Origin: Ailanthus altissimus
Lineage: Eukaryota; Streptophyta; Magnoliopsida; Sapindales; Simaroubaceae
Direction: 5' to 3'
NCBI GenBank assembly: GCA_946807835.1
Contig: OX327710.1
Coordinates: 14,124,501-14,188,500, forward strand
DNA: 64,000 nucleotides
Below, piece after piece: positions 28,454 through 42,000 of the stretch. The notes below the pieces were generated by a model. The model saw nothing but the letters and a program-made list of their open reading frames with translations. It was not told the DNA's origin and did not search any database. Position numbers and translations under genes: made by a program. Position 1 is the stretch's first letter; every line of letters starts with the position of its first letter.

Positions 28454-30389
28454 TTTCGCTTATCGAGTTGGAGACCTCCGATTTCAGAATTAAGGTTAGG
28501 GTTTTATTATGGAAATCAAATCGTGGGAAAACGGATAAGTTTATAGAGACGAAGATGCGAATTTGAGAGAACTAGAAACTGTGTAGTTCTCATCGTTGAA
28601 GAGTAATTTCAATTTGCAAATGAAACTTCATTCTCAAGTTGGGCCCAAAATGGGCTGGGCTGTTTAATGAATTCCACCTATTTCTCTATATCCCCACTTC
28701 TACCCCTGTACATTGGATAACTTTAATCGTTTTGAAATTTCTCAAATCAAAACATTTTTCAGAAAGTTACAAAACATATTTCCCCAATCGTATTTTACAT
28801 TAATTTTGCAAACGTAAATACTCTTCTTGTTTTTATTATATCTATCCAACTGGCCACTGCTAAGGAAGTTCTTTTCCTCAGTTTATTTACTTCACTTTAA
28901 TAAGTGTTTTTTCATCTTATTACATTAAATATTTATTCTCTCTCCTTACAATATCATGAACGTGACATCTTCTTTTATAACTAAAAGCATACTCAAAAAG
29001 AACTTTCCAAACAAATACCCTTGGCTTTCTCTAAAAATTTATTTCTTCAAAAAAAAAAATCTCTCAACCCATAAAATTAAAACCCTAATCACTGGCCTTC
29101 TTTGCTCCCCGTCTGGAAATTTAGGACTTTCACTTTAATAGAGTAATGCATTACAAATTTTTTACTATTAAATCATTAAAGTTAGTGTATTTTTTTTTTT
29201 TTCATTTTTGTGGTGTTTGTTTTGTTTTTTTAGTGGGAATCAAGGCCAAGGAAGATTTCATAGATGATGTCGACCTCTTCTATGAATCCTAAGGATGTTG
29301 TCGGTCTTCGTTGGGCAAGATCCAAAGGTGTCGCCAACCTCCATTGTGCAATCTCCCGAAGGAAAATGGCGTCTACTTTGCAAGCTTTCAAATAAGTTGT
29401 TGGCCTCCATCGAGATCCCCCAATTTTGGTTGAGCCTTCACCAACTTGGTCGGTTATTGTCGAACTTCAACGTACTCTGTCGAGCGCCACCGCCCATGTT
29501 GCTCATCCTGCTATTCTTTGAAGCTCGTCGTTGCTGTCAACTACCACCGAGCAAACAACCTGCTGCCTCTCGAGCAAAAAGTGCTCATCAACAATTGAAG
29601 TTCAGCCCTAGATTTAGTGAGAAAGCGATTCTCGGTGGCGTCCGAGCCCCCTCCACTGCCACCTGAGTTTTGGTTATTGTTATTATTTGTTAGTGGAAGA
29701 TTCGTGAGGCGGTGTACATTATAACATCTCACAACATCCCTCTTTTATGAGAGTTATTTTGTCTGTCTTGTATTAAGGTATGACTTTTTATCTTTAATAA
29801 AAATTGTGATTCATGATTATAAATATAATACTCTAATATGAGATTTAGATTGAGGTTTTTATAATAAAAGATTAAATTTAAACGTACTTTAATATTTTTT
29901 TTATAACGTGTCGATAATTTTTTTATTATTTTTATTTATAATGTAATATTAATGATTTAATCATGTGATATTGTACATGATGATGATTTAAAAAAAAAAA
30001 AATATAAGCATGCTCCCTTGAAAGTGAGGCTAGTGTTCTAGAATACTAAAATTTGTTGTTAACAGTGTATATATATATATATATAGAGAGAGAAAAAAGT
30101 ATATTTTTTCTTTTTAATTATTCACGGCGATTGCACATTCAAGCTTTTCGAAAAACCAGAAAAAAAGAAAAGAAAGGAAAACAGATAAAAAAGAATAATA
30201 TATTTTTTTCTTTTTAATTAATCTTAGCCACGAATAAAGATAATAAAAATTTTATCTCCATTGTTTCTAAAATTTTTATATATAAACTAACAACAACCCA
30301 CCGAAAAAAAGTTTAGTACATGTTGAAAAAACGACCGGCACCTAAAGTGACTGAACACTGGAGAAGCGGGACGAGACACAGACAAAGAC
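28454..30389. other. Divergent intergenic region between SRP54 and the small plastid gene
   Basis: Contains the promoters of both genes, pointing outwards. The SRP54 leader lies just right of 28453. Around 28642 is gggcccaaaatgggctgggc: a GGGCC/GGCCCA-type pair of the kind recognised by TCP factors upstream of many plant translation genes, here on the SRP54 side. Bases 29230-29690 are GC-richer with broken frames but no recognisable product. A (TA)n run lies near 30066-30084. Confidence 0.5.
28640..28662 (-). promoter_or_regulatory. GGGCCC/TGGGCTGGGC elements upstream of SRP54
   Basis: About 190 bases upstream of the SRP54 start codon lie GGGCCC and, shortly after, TGGGCTGGGC. Site II-like TGGGC motifs are frequent in promoters of plant ribosomal and other housekeeping genes and bind TCP-family factors. 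The motif is seen; its use here is inference. Confidence 0.4.
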
Positions 30390-31866
30390 ATGGCGGCAAT
30401 AGCCACAGCAACTGGAGGAGCACCGAAACTCTGCTACACCCAAACCCTAAATCACTCCTCAAATTCAAACCATCGTCGTTTATCCCCAGCAAAGAACCTC
30501 ATTGGTTCCACTAAATTCGTCATCCAAACCCTAAATCACACGTCAACCTCCAAAATCCGACGCCCCTTCACAATCCAAGCGTCTAACAATCCCCAAATAC
30601 GAGACCGAGAATCAGCCTCACACGATAATGCTGCAGCTGCTTCTAACTTTCAGGTCACTCCTTGGACATGAAATTTTGCTTCTCTTTTTTCTTTTCTTTG
30701 TTGAGCTCCGTCACAGGCGGAGGAGTAGAAAGGAGGGTACAGCCCTATACTTTCTAACTAGAGGAAGCCAAGTTTGTTTATTTCTATGAAAACATCGTGA
30801 ACCAAGTTACCTCGATTAGTTGGAAGAAGTAGGGACTTGGGCTTGAATTTAAAGAACCAAATTAGGGAATTTGAGTGAAAAAAAAATATAGAGTGCTTGC
30901 CTCATTGAGCAAAATACTAGAGACTTACTAAGGTGATATATATTTTATCACATTCATATGCAAAGAAATTTGATTCTGTGTTTTTGAATTGTGTTCTGCA
31001 GCCCATTTTTATGATTTGTTATGACACTAGGATGAAGAAATAACACTACTTTGCATCATCTGAATTCTTGATGTGCTACTTAATTGTTGTGACCGCTGAT
31101 CGTAAAAGTTAGCAGCATTTGTCCTAATGGCAGTTTTGGAAATTGTTGTGACTGCTACTTTATGCTTGATTGCTGATGTTTTTCATCGATGCCTGGGACA
31201 AATTAAGGATCAGCAACCTGGTTTGAATGGAAATCTTGAACACGGGCTACTTTGTGCTGTGGGTGCTTAACAGCTCATCAACATATGAGACTGAGTAGAA
31301 GTGGTTGGAATAATTTGTATTAGTGGAGGTTTTAGGAGCCCAAAGTGAATTTTTTTGCTTAGCAATACAAATGTTTTCATGCCTGTGGATGAATGGAAGC
31401 AACAGATGAAGGTTTAATCATAGAAATCTCTGCCCATTTCTTTGCAATTACCTTTAGGTGGCCAAAAGAACAACTGATATCTACAAGGTGAGGATAAACT
31501 TCCGTATGTATTATATCATGGATACCAGAAATTGAAGATCTTGATAATATAATCTGTTTTCTACTTATGTTATAATACAAAATTTGTTTTAGTTGCACGT
31601 ATTAATATAAACAATTTGTTGTTTCAAAAAAAGAAATTTGCTGATTGTTGTTGTGCTTCTTTGGTCTAGAACAGGAAGATCTGAACTACTTGTGGAGATT
31701 AGTGTTTGGTTCGCATGTGGGTGCAGCTGTGATAAAGTATGGCAGCATCCATGTCCCAGAGATAACAAGGCCTAACATCTTGCAGGCTCTGGTTATGATA
31801 TCAACTCCAGTTGTTGTTGCCGTGTGGCTTTTAATCAAGCAAAGACATCAAGAAAAACGAAGCTGA
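30390..31866 (+). CDS. Small plastid-targeted membrane protein, function unknown
   Basis: Two coding exons (30390-30653 and 31675-31866) with matching phase give 151 residues. The first exon (about 88 residues) is rich in Ser, Thr, Asn and basic residues and nearly free of acidic ones until its end, as in a chloroplast transit peptide. The second begins EDLNYLWRLVFGSHVGAAVIKYG and continues PEITRPNILQALVMISTPVV, so the mature part is a short soluble segment plus one likely membrane helix at about 123-142, with a basic tail KQRHQEKRS. I recall similar short plant proteins annotated only as unknown chloroplast or membrane proteins. Start choice: ATG 30390 gives the transit-like opening; an upstream ATG at 30320 is in another frame. 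The 1021-bp intron contains no other exon I could fit. Confidence 0.68.
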
Positions 31867-33007
31867 ATACTTGGCTTCTACATTGTATATTATGTACCGA
31901 TTGATTGAAATGAGAGGTCGTGACCCATCATGTACGTGTAAGTAATTCGAAAGGAATATGCAATGAATCACATCTTCTTGGAATAATTGCTAAGATTGTT
32001 ATCCAACTAGAGGTACCGATTGAAATATGAGGAGAAAATCAAGTTGAAATGCATCAAGAAGAAATCCGATTGATTGTTGCTTTTGTGATGGTGTTTAGCC
32101 TGTCATATGATCTATTTTCTCTAAAGGATAAAAACTGTTAAATGGATATGATTAGGAAGGGCAGCAACAAGCATCTTGATACACAATATCTCCATGGACA
32201 ACCCTAGCAAGGATGTACGTTTCTGTTGCATGACACATTTTTCTTTTCATTGTCATTGCAATCAACCCAAAACAAGCTGTCTCTGTCTTCTCAACCTAAT
32301 TATCAAAACATTCATTGAAATGGAATTCACATTCATTTTCCGTTTGATCTTAATCTCAACTAATTAATGTTGATTAAAGAAACACTTGGGTACTGCTCGA
32401 ACACCATTGTTACTTTAAGATAAAGGGCCGACTCTTGAGAAAATAATTCCACATTTCTTCAACATGAGTTGTCCAAATGCATTATTTTCATATTCTGATT
32501 TTTTAGAATGCAAAAAAGGCAACTGAAACGTATCATTATCACTCACGGCAACCTCGCCAGTCGGTGCATCTAAAATTATGTTCCAAGCAACTGGGACATG
32601 AGAAAATAAGAAATAAAAACATCTCCACTCACTAAAAGAGAAAAAAGAAAAATCTTATGCCTATGTTGATGATGAACTCCCATAAAATCTTAAACGCATA
32701 CTAGCTACATTCATCATCGCATGTACCAACCATAGCCACCTTGCAAACTCATGCTGGCAGTAAAACCAATAAACAGTTGAAAAGGTGAATCTTTATTAAT
32801 GTTCTCAATGCTAAAAACTTTACAAGGGATGTAAAGAAAAAAAAAAGAATATCTACCAGTGTGTAATTTGATTTCTGCGGTGCTGATAAGTTTCAGTTAA
32901 AACAACCTCAGTAAATGATTGTATGGTCCTCAGAGAAAATCATCCATGTCCAAAATCATAGAGATGGCCAGTATTAGTGTGTGTAGATTGCAGCTGGTGA
33001 TCCCAGG
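31867..33007. other. Convergent intergenic region
   Basis: The 3' ends of the small plastid gene (+) and the DnaJ gene (-) face each other here. Nothing coding is supported; the short frame 32176-32367 shows no recognisable feature. Confidence 0.55.
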
Positions 33008-36000
33008 CTAGAGGTTGTCTTTCAGCCAATTTAAAGCTCCATTTACAGCAGACCTGCAAATTCCGTCATTTCTGAATTCCTTAGTGAATGCTGTATCAGA
33101 TTATGAAGAAAATGGATGCAATTGAATGATTGATAGAGAAAGATTCATCAATAGAGGACAACTAAATTAAAATTAAAGAAAGAAAGAACAGGTGCAAATA
33201 TTTTAGGAAAAAAAATATACCAAGACAAAATGATGCAAAAATAAACAACAACGTAATTCATAATTTCTTTACAAGTTCCATGCATCCAGATGAAGTAGGC
33301 AAAGAAAGATGAAGGTATAATACCCTGCAAAATCCTTTAGCTTCCTCCATGGGTCATTTTGGTCTTCTGGTTCTTCATTTTTCTTTGCATCAGTACCTAC
33401 CTGACTTTCTTCTGAACTTCTTGTGGCTGAAACAAAAATTATATTCCAGTTACGTGACCCAGCTAGTAATCTCTTAACATCAATAGAATCTACTTTGCAT
33501 GGTAATGCACACTTCATCCAATCCAATGTAAAACGACAACATTACTCCACTTTCAATTTCAATTCATATACAAGAAAGAAAAGAAGTCGAGAGTTTATAA
33601 ATATTCCCTTCCTTTCTATTTGCATAATTAGCAAGCAGCAGTGGTCTAATAGGGGAGGGTGACTTTTTCTGCTTTTTTATTTCCTCTACATTTCGGAGAG
33701 GGGTTTCTCTTATATATACTTATTGCTCTAGGACCTTTTGAACTGCTAGTTCTTATTTTGGTGGACAGCATTTCTCGTCCACTTTTGCAATTTGATTTTT
33801 GTAATTAATGCATTTTCTTGTATTTTCGTAAAGACAAGTATCAGTATTAATAATAAGCATTCCAATAAATTCAAAACGATCAAAACCACTTTCAAATTTA
33901 AAGCAATTACTTGCTGGCTGAGTTTTGGGCTGAGTTCGTTTGCGGTTGCTGGTGGTGTTACTTAGAGAAGCAAGGTCTTCAAGCAATTCGCGCTCTTTTG
34001 CACTGCAAATATGAGGAAAACTGAATTAAGTTCAAGGAAATACTTCAATTATTAATAAAGTACAATGAGATAATGGATCAAAACTTGATTCATCACTACA
34101 GTACTCCTACTTTATCCACCAAAAGGATATGAAATAGTTAGCCTTCATATTGCCATATGGTTTTTTCAAGGTTTTCTATTAACGCCTTTTAAGGAAGTTA
34201 TAAGGTGCAATACAAAGTAACTAGTCCACTATGTTGACTCTCAATCCTGTTATATTTCAGTATGAAATACACATTAAAGTTCAGGAAGTTCTACTTAGCA
34301 TTTCAATACACAACTATTAAGAATTAAATTAAGGGCATCACTAGAACCAAATAAAATCAAAATGAGATTATTAATGTTCTGTAAGCAAATTGTCAACTTA
34401 AATTTAACAGAACCACTTCTGGCCTCTGAAGAAACAGAAAACGTTAATTCTCCTACAATAAATAAAAAAATGTAAATCAATTTCTAACGTCTAGAAGAAA
34501 CAAATGGAAAAGAAAAAAAGGGAAGATAGAAGAGCTTATAAATGCCACTAAGTGATAGCAAATGTAAAATATTTGTGGTTTGTCGTAATGCTGTTAGACA
34601 AAGTCTGGAGTAAGGAAATCATAACAGAGAAACCATTGCACAGTGGAAATGGTATGGCACAATATTAAATGTAATATAAATAAATAAAGACACAGTTAAC
34701 CATATTACGGCTGCAATGATAGAAAAATGGAGAATACAGTTCACACCTTATACGGTTTGGTATGGTAACTTTAACTGTAAATAAGTGGTCACCACGGATA
34801 GAAGGTTTGTTCAGTTTAGGTGCGCCTTTCTTTGCCAAAACTAGTACGTCACCAGGTTGAGTACCCGGTGGAATCTGTAATTCAGTACTACCCTCAACTG
34901 TCTTCACCTGTTGATATTCTAAAGCATCAGTGAAGTTGGTAATGTACCAAATGTGATTGAGAGAAAATCCAAGTAACATGTAAAACAGGTCCGCTTGTTA
35001 TTCAATCAAGCACTGCAGAAAGTTGAGAAGTTTTTGAGTTGTAGATCCCATTACAAACTTTGAGAAAGGGTAAATTACTTTTTCAACTTTTACACTGATC
35101 TATTGTAACCAATTGCCCAACAAAAAGAAAAAAAAGGAAAAATGAAAAGATCTGCTTGTACCAAGATTGCCTGACAGAATATTCTGGAGATAATTAAGTC
35201 TACAAATACAGGTGGTGTCATAGCACTTTGTTTACTTTGCAGGCGTATAGTTCCACATGTAAATTCTAATTGAAATAAATTCTTAATTTCTTGTCTTCCA
35301 GCATCAATAGACACCTTGTCCAACAAAGATAGAAGTGCATTGATTTAAGCGATTAAGAGTATGAATTACTTGGTTCGGAATATTATTTAAAAACAATCAT
35401 TTCTCACAAAAAGGAACTAACTTGCACACATACTTGAATGTGACAAAAGGGTTGCAGATGAACTTTAAACTTTTATCAATAAAAAATCCTCGCGGCAGAT
35501 ACTCTTAGAAATAGTGTGTGACAGACTGTGGCCAATGGATTGAACAGGTTTCAAAGTTCTGAGAAATTTATATTTACATATATAAAAAATAATTTGATAT
35601 GATGAGCAAAATTCAAGTACTTTAAGCATCAACAGAATTTACACAACAAAACCAACTAGAAAAAAAAAAAAGTCAAAATGTCACCTTCACCACAGCTCCC
35701 AGTATGGCATCAAGATAACTGATGGATATTGTTGAGCAAAGATCTATTCCATCTCTTTGGATTCCTGGAATCTCTTCAACGTCAAGATATACATAAAGAT
35801 CTCCTGGAGGGCCCCTGCAGAGACCAGAGAATCAATCAGTGAGTCATAACCAACTAAACCAGCTGAATTTCTATCAATAATATACCAAGAGCTTAAATAT
35901 ACTAAAAAAAATATTCAAGTACGGTACCCTCTTGGTCCAGCATCACCCTCTCCAGCAACTCTGAGAATGCTGCCAGTGATAACTCCTGGAGGGATTTTGA

Positions 36001-39000
36001 CTTTAATATTCTTCTTTATACGTACACGTCCTTCACCCGAGCATTTCCAGCATTTTTCAGAAATGACTTCGCCATCCCCACCACAAGCTGGACATACAGA
36101 AACCTAACAGTAGCAAAAGGATGGCGTGGCTATGTAAGAACCAACCATAATGAACAAGCTGGCTATGTAAGAACAAACCATAATGAACAAGAAGCTGTTA
36201 GGCAAACAGAGAGAGTATTTTCAAGTGCCCTGAACATAGAAAATGATATGAGTGACACCATTAATGAACATGAGAACTAAACCTGATTTCAGTTTGGCAC
36301 ATAACTAAAAGACGCACTGCGCATGCACAAAGCAGACAACTTACAATAAGCTAATACATTACATTTTCAACAATTTCCTATAACACAAGTAACTGAAAGG
36401 TGAAAACAATGAGAGTTCCATCATGAGAAAAAATTACACAAGTTTTAAGGCATTTCCTTTAATTTCAAAATGTAGCATCATACTAAGTTGAAGAAACGAA
36501 AATGCATCATACAACAATATCCAGCAACAAAGATTCCAAAAGGTTCAGGAAGAAAAATGTTCCCAACTACCTGCGAAAACATGCCAAAGGGTGTTTGCTC
36601 AGTTCTCATAACTTGACCCCTGCCACCACAAGTTGCACAAATCCTCATCTTGGATCCAATCTTTGCACCAGTACCAGTACAAGCTTCACATGTTTCCAAG
36701 TGGGAAAGCCCAAACTCTTTTTCAGCTCCAAATATACATTCAGAGAACTCCAATGTAATGTCATAACTGAGAGATACAATGAATCAAGTCAAATCTAAGT
36801 TTGAGATTTAGAACTAGTTTTTCTAGGACCAGACTTCAGAACTATCGGGGAAAATGTAAATAGTCTCCAGACTAGTCAATGGAGAAGATATAATGTATAC
36901 CCTGCAGTGACAGATATGATATCTTTTATCAAACAGTCACTGAAGTTACATCACCAATTTTTGCATTCTGACATGTTGGCATCAATGAACTTATTCAGTA
37001 ACAATGTGCAAAAAACAATTTTAACTCACCGTAAATCATCACCCTTGGTAACAGTACTACGCCGGCGTGTTCTAAATCCAGCTCCGTCCATACCAGCAAA
37101 ACCACCCATACTTGGTCCAAAGAATGTCTCAAATAGATCAAAAGGATTAGTCTGTTGGGACAGGGAAAATAGTTTGAGTCAACGTTACATCAAGAAGAAA
37201 AGGTTGAGTGCCACCTTGCACCAGTCGCATAATTGCTCATAGATTATAGATCCACCTCATAATCCTTTGTCCACAACCAAAAAAGCACAAATCTTTCCTT
37301 TTCTTATAATTTGAGATCAAGAAACCTACAAAGTTCCATCAATCAAGAAACAAAAGGAAACTAGGATCTATATGCATGTATGCAAACTTCCTTTTCTTAT
37401 AATCTTTCCTTTTCATTTTTACCAAGAACTCTTAGAAAGAAAAAAAAAAGGGGTGGTGGTGGTGTTCACCAACTGCCTAGAAGACGGTGAACATATTTAC
37501 CATCCAACATATTCAAAGTATAAATTGATGAAACTAGGATTTATACGCCTGTATACATATATACACATCTCTTAAATAGCTAAACGTTATAAAGCATGGC
37601 TCCGGCTAGACTCCCAAGAACAGAACAAGAGAAAATATAAGTTATCAATCATGCTACCAAGAGATAACTATGGGATAACAGTCATAAAATTAGCATATGG
37701 TTCACAACCTAGCAAGCCCTACCATGCACAAACTAATTAACAGCAGAAAGAGGAAAGAAGGTGGCTATAGACCAAAGTACCCACAACTGACACTAAGCAT
37801 AAAGTTATCATTAATAGATGAGGCAATTGAGGGGAGATCAAGAAAGTGGTCAACCAAAGGGAAATGACCTTGCCCCAAGATGAACTCCCCAAAAACATGT
37901 TGCATGCCACTCAATGATGTTAATAGGCAAGTTACTTCATTTTTCAAGGATAAGCCACCTTTTCTCCCATGTTTATTGTCAATGAAGAATGAATACACAA
38001 GTAGATTCAATACCGTATAAGCACTTGAGCCTCCACCTACGGTACTTTTAACTCCAGCTTCACCATATTGATCATACAAAGCCCTCTTGTTGTCGTCTGA
38101 TAGCACCTGACAGTGTTGTGCTTCAGAATTCAAAAGACAATATGATAAAGAAAAAACTTGAAAGGGAGAACATACTCCAAGAAGTTTACAAAAATGTTTC
38201 TAAGAACAAAATGTTTCTGAACATTTTAGAATCTGACAAAACTGAAGAAAAAAAAATGAATTTTGCCCATTAAATTAGAGACAATGGAGATAGGGAGCAT
38301 CTTCTTAAGAAATGGTTATAAAAACAGTTTATTGAAAATTATCCAAGGAGAACTTGTAATAACATATTGTCGTATCATATGATTCGCAAAATGGAATTCT
38401 AGTTTCCTAAGTCATCAACACAATACTTATCATTAATTACTAGGACTCCTCACAATTTACATAATTTGCACCTTAAACCAAGCCAATCAAGATCATCTAT
38501 CCCAAAACAAGTCTATCATGGTCAATTTGATCCGGATACAATATGAGTACAAAATACATCTCTTTCGTTATTAAATATACTGTTTATATTTTACTTCATC
38601 TTGCAATGTTTTCATAAGCATATAAACAGGCACATACCAATTATATACTTGACTTGAATCCTAAAATGACAAGAACACGACTATTTAATTCAGCTCAAAA
38701 CTGAAGATGGTGTAGTTGTGTTGGAAAAAGGAATATTCTAAAGAATATTTGACTGAGATTCCTTCTTATATAAGTAGAATTTCTTGTATAGATAGTATAT
38801 CTTGTATATAAGTAAGATATCCTGCATATAAGCTATATTCCTTATATAGGTAATATAGACATATTCCATATAGAGGTCGTATATTTCTATGTAAAGTAGA
38901 TTTGTAGCCTATATAAAGGTCTCTTCTTGTAATATATTTTCTAAGAGTAAAATATACACAATTGCTCTATATTCATCAATTTGGTATCAGAGCCATAAGA

Positions 39001-42000
39001 TACTTAGCCTTTCTCTCATTCTTCTGTCGGTTTTTTGCCGACACAGTATTTTCGGTCACTGTTTACGGTGCAAAATTCCACTGAAATTCTATTTTCTTTC
39101 TCTGAATTTTTTTAAAGGACTTATTCCATTTTTTTTTAAACCCTAGCCTCCCCCAATGTCTGAATCCAAACCTGCTAACTGGAAGAGTAACAAGCCTGAA
39201 AACAAATCTGCTCGTGCAAATGAGGCGAATGCGGGTCCTTTCAATAAAGAGCAGATAAATCAACTTCTGAAGCTGTTGAAATCCAACCAAGAGTCTGGCA
39301 TTCCTAATGTTTCTTTGGCTCAAACAGGTAGCAACTCTAGTGCTCTCTCGTGTCATTCTAGTCCTTCACTTTGGATCATTGATTCTGGTGCCTCTAATCA
39401 TATGACTAATCTCTTACATGTTTTTCATTCCTATTTACCTTGTTCTAGTAATGAAAAAGTCAGAATTGCAGATGAAAAATTTTCATCTATTGCAGGAAAA
39501 GGTTCCATCAAAATTTCTGAAAAAATCACCCTAAAATCTGTCATTCATGTCCCTAATCTTACATGTAATCTCTTATCTGTGAGTCAACTCTCAAAAGATT
39601 CTAATTGTTGTGTTATTGTTTTTATTCGCACTGTGATTTTCAGGATCTGAGCACGGGGATGATGATTGGCAATGCTAAAATGGTGGATAGTCTTTATTAC
39701 TTTGATAACAACATCCTTCAAAATAAACAAGCTCAAGGACTTAGTACTAGTATTAGTTCTCTCTCTATTCGTGAACAAATAAGGACTTGGCAACTTAGAC
39801 TAAGGTCATCCTAGTTTTTCTTATTTGACATATTTTTTCTTGCTTTATTTAAAAATGTTGATTGCTCATCCTTTCAATGTGAAAGTTGTCATTTATCAAA
39901 AAGTCATCATACTACTTACAAACCAAAACCAGATTGTTCCTCAAAACCATTTTACTTGATTCATAGTGATGTTTGGGGTCCTTCAAAAAATGGTTTATAA
40001 CTTTTATAAATGATCATACTTGGCTATGTTGGGTATATCTGATGAATGATAAATCTAAAGTTGAAAATGTCCAAATTTTTTTTAATATGGTTGAAAACCA
40101 TTTTCAAACAAAAATACAAATCCTTCGCTCTGATAATGGAATCGAGTATTTCAACAAAGTCTTGGGTAAATTTCTTAAAGAAAAAGGGATTCAACATCAA
40201 TCTACTTGCAGTGACACTCCCCAACAAAATGGTATTTCTAAAAGAAAAAATAGACATTTACTTGAAGTTGCACGTGCCCTTATGTACTCTATGCATGTTC
40301 CAAAATATCTATAGGGAGATGCAATTTTAACAGCATCTTATTTGATAAGTAGAATGCCAACTAAGATTTTAAAATACATTACACCTTTAGAGAGTTTCAA
40401 GAAATTTTTTCTTGAATGTCGCCTTTTCTCTAATTTACCATTGAAAATATTTTAGTGCACTGTGTTTGTTCACCTACCTAGTAGACTTCGATCCAAACTT
40501 GATCTTAGGGCAGAAAAATATGTGTTTATTAGTTATGCTCTTAATAAAAAGGGATATAAGTGTTATAACCCTAAAACAAGAAAAACATTTGTTAGTATGA
40601 ATGTCTCATTTATTGAAAGCCAACCTTATTTTCGACAAAACTGTCTTTAGGGGGAGATAATAGAGAATATTGAAGCTCAGTTTTGGGAAAAAATAGTTCC
40701 TATGCCTAAAATTGTTTTCGGTGACAAATCTTGACAATTCCTCCTCTAATAGCCAAGAAATTGATAACCAAAATAAAGAAAAAAAGGGGAAATACGAGTC
40801 TACCATTGCCAAACTTAGGTGACTCACAAACAGGAGGAGAAATACTAATGCAAAATCACATTAATCCTAACTCAGAGCTTTATGTTTACACTCAAAGGAA
40901 TACTCATCAACAAAATAAAGACGTGCCTACAACTTTAGCACAAAACCAATCACTCTCCCCGAATTACTCCAGGCATCTCTAATCCTTTTCTATCAGATTC
41001 CATTCCTAGTATTTGTGATCTAGATATACCTATAGCACTTAGAAAGGGAGTCTGAACCTGTATAGAACATCCGATTTCCAAATATATTTCTTACCATAGA
41101 CTTTCTAAGTCAAATAAAAGTCTTTACCTCCAAAATCTCCAACCTGTTTATCCTAAGAACTATTCAGGAAGCCCTAGATAATCCAGATTGGAAATCAACA
41201 GTTTTGGAAGAGATGAATGCTCTAAAAAGGAACGGGACTTGGGAAATAGTTAACTTACCAAATGAGAAAAAGACAGTAGGATGTAAATGGGTGTTTACAG
41301 TTAAATGTAGAGCTAATGAAAGTATAGAAAGGTACAAGGCGCGTTTGGTAGCAAAAGGATTTACATAGACACAAGGTATTAATTATTAAGAGACATTTGC
41401 TCCAGTCACAAAGATTAATTCAATCCGTGTCTTACTATCCTTAGCCGTTAATCTTGACTGGCCCTTACACCAACTAGATGTAAGAAACGCATTTTTAAAT
41501 GGAGATTTGGAGGAGGAAGTTTTCATGAACCTACCATCAGGGTTTGAAGAACATTTGGGTGTAGAAAAAGTATGCATATTAAGAAAATCCTTATATGGCC
41601 TCAAATAATCTTCCAGAGCATGGTTTGAACGATATGGAAAAACTGTGAAAGGCCATGGATATACTCAAAGTCTTTGTTCTATACTTTGTTCTATAAGCAC
41701 TCAAAAGATGGAAAGATTGCTATTTTAATTGTAATATTGATTAGTGATGATTATGTTGAGCTCAACAGATTCAAAAATATTCTTGCTAATGACTTTGAGA
41801 TTAAGGACTTAGCAGCCTTAAAGTACTTCCTTGGAATGGAGTTTGCTAGGTCAAAAGGGGGCATCTTCATATCTCAACGAAAATATGTACTTGATCGCCT
41901 TGGAGAGACGGGTCTACTCGGTTGCAAGGCAGCAGAGACACCAATTGAACTTAATTTGAAACTCCAACTTGCCAAATCTGAAGATGTAAAGAACAAGGAA

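Noticed and set aside
29295..29666. 123-codon frame in the SRP54 upstream region
   Set aside because: Composition is biased, there is no recognisable domain, and nearby frames are equally open in a GC-richer patch. No splice context or family match.
37372..37575. 67-codon frame in the DnaJ gene, intron 3
   Set aside because: Antisense within an intron, low complexity, no family resemblance.
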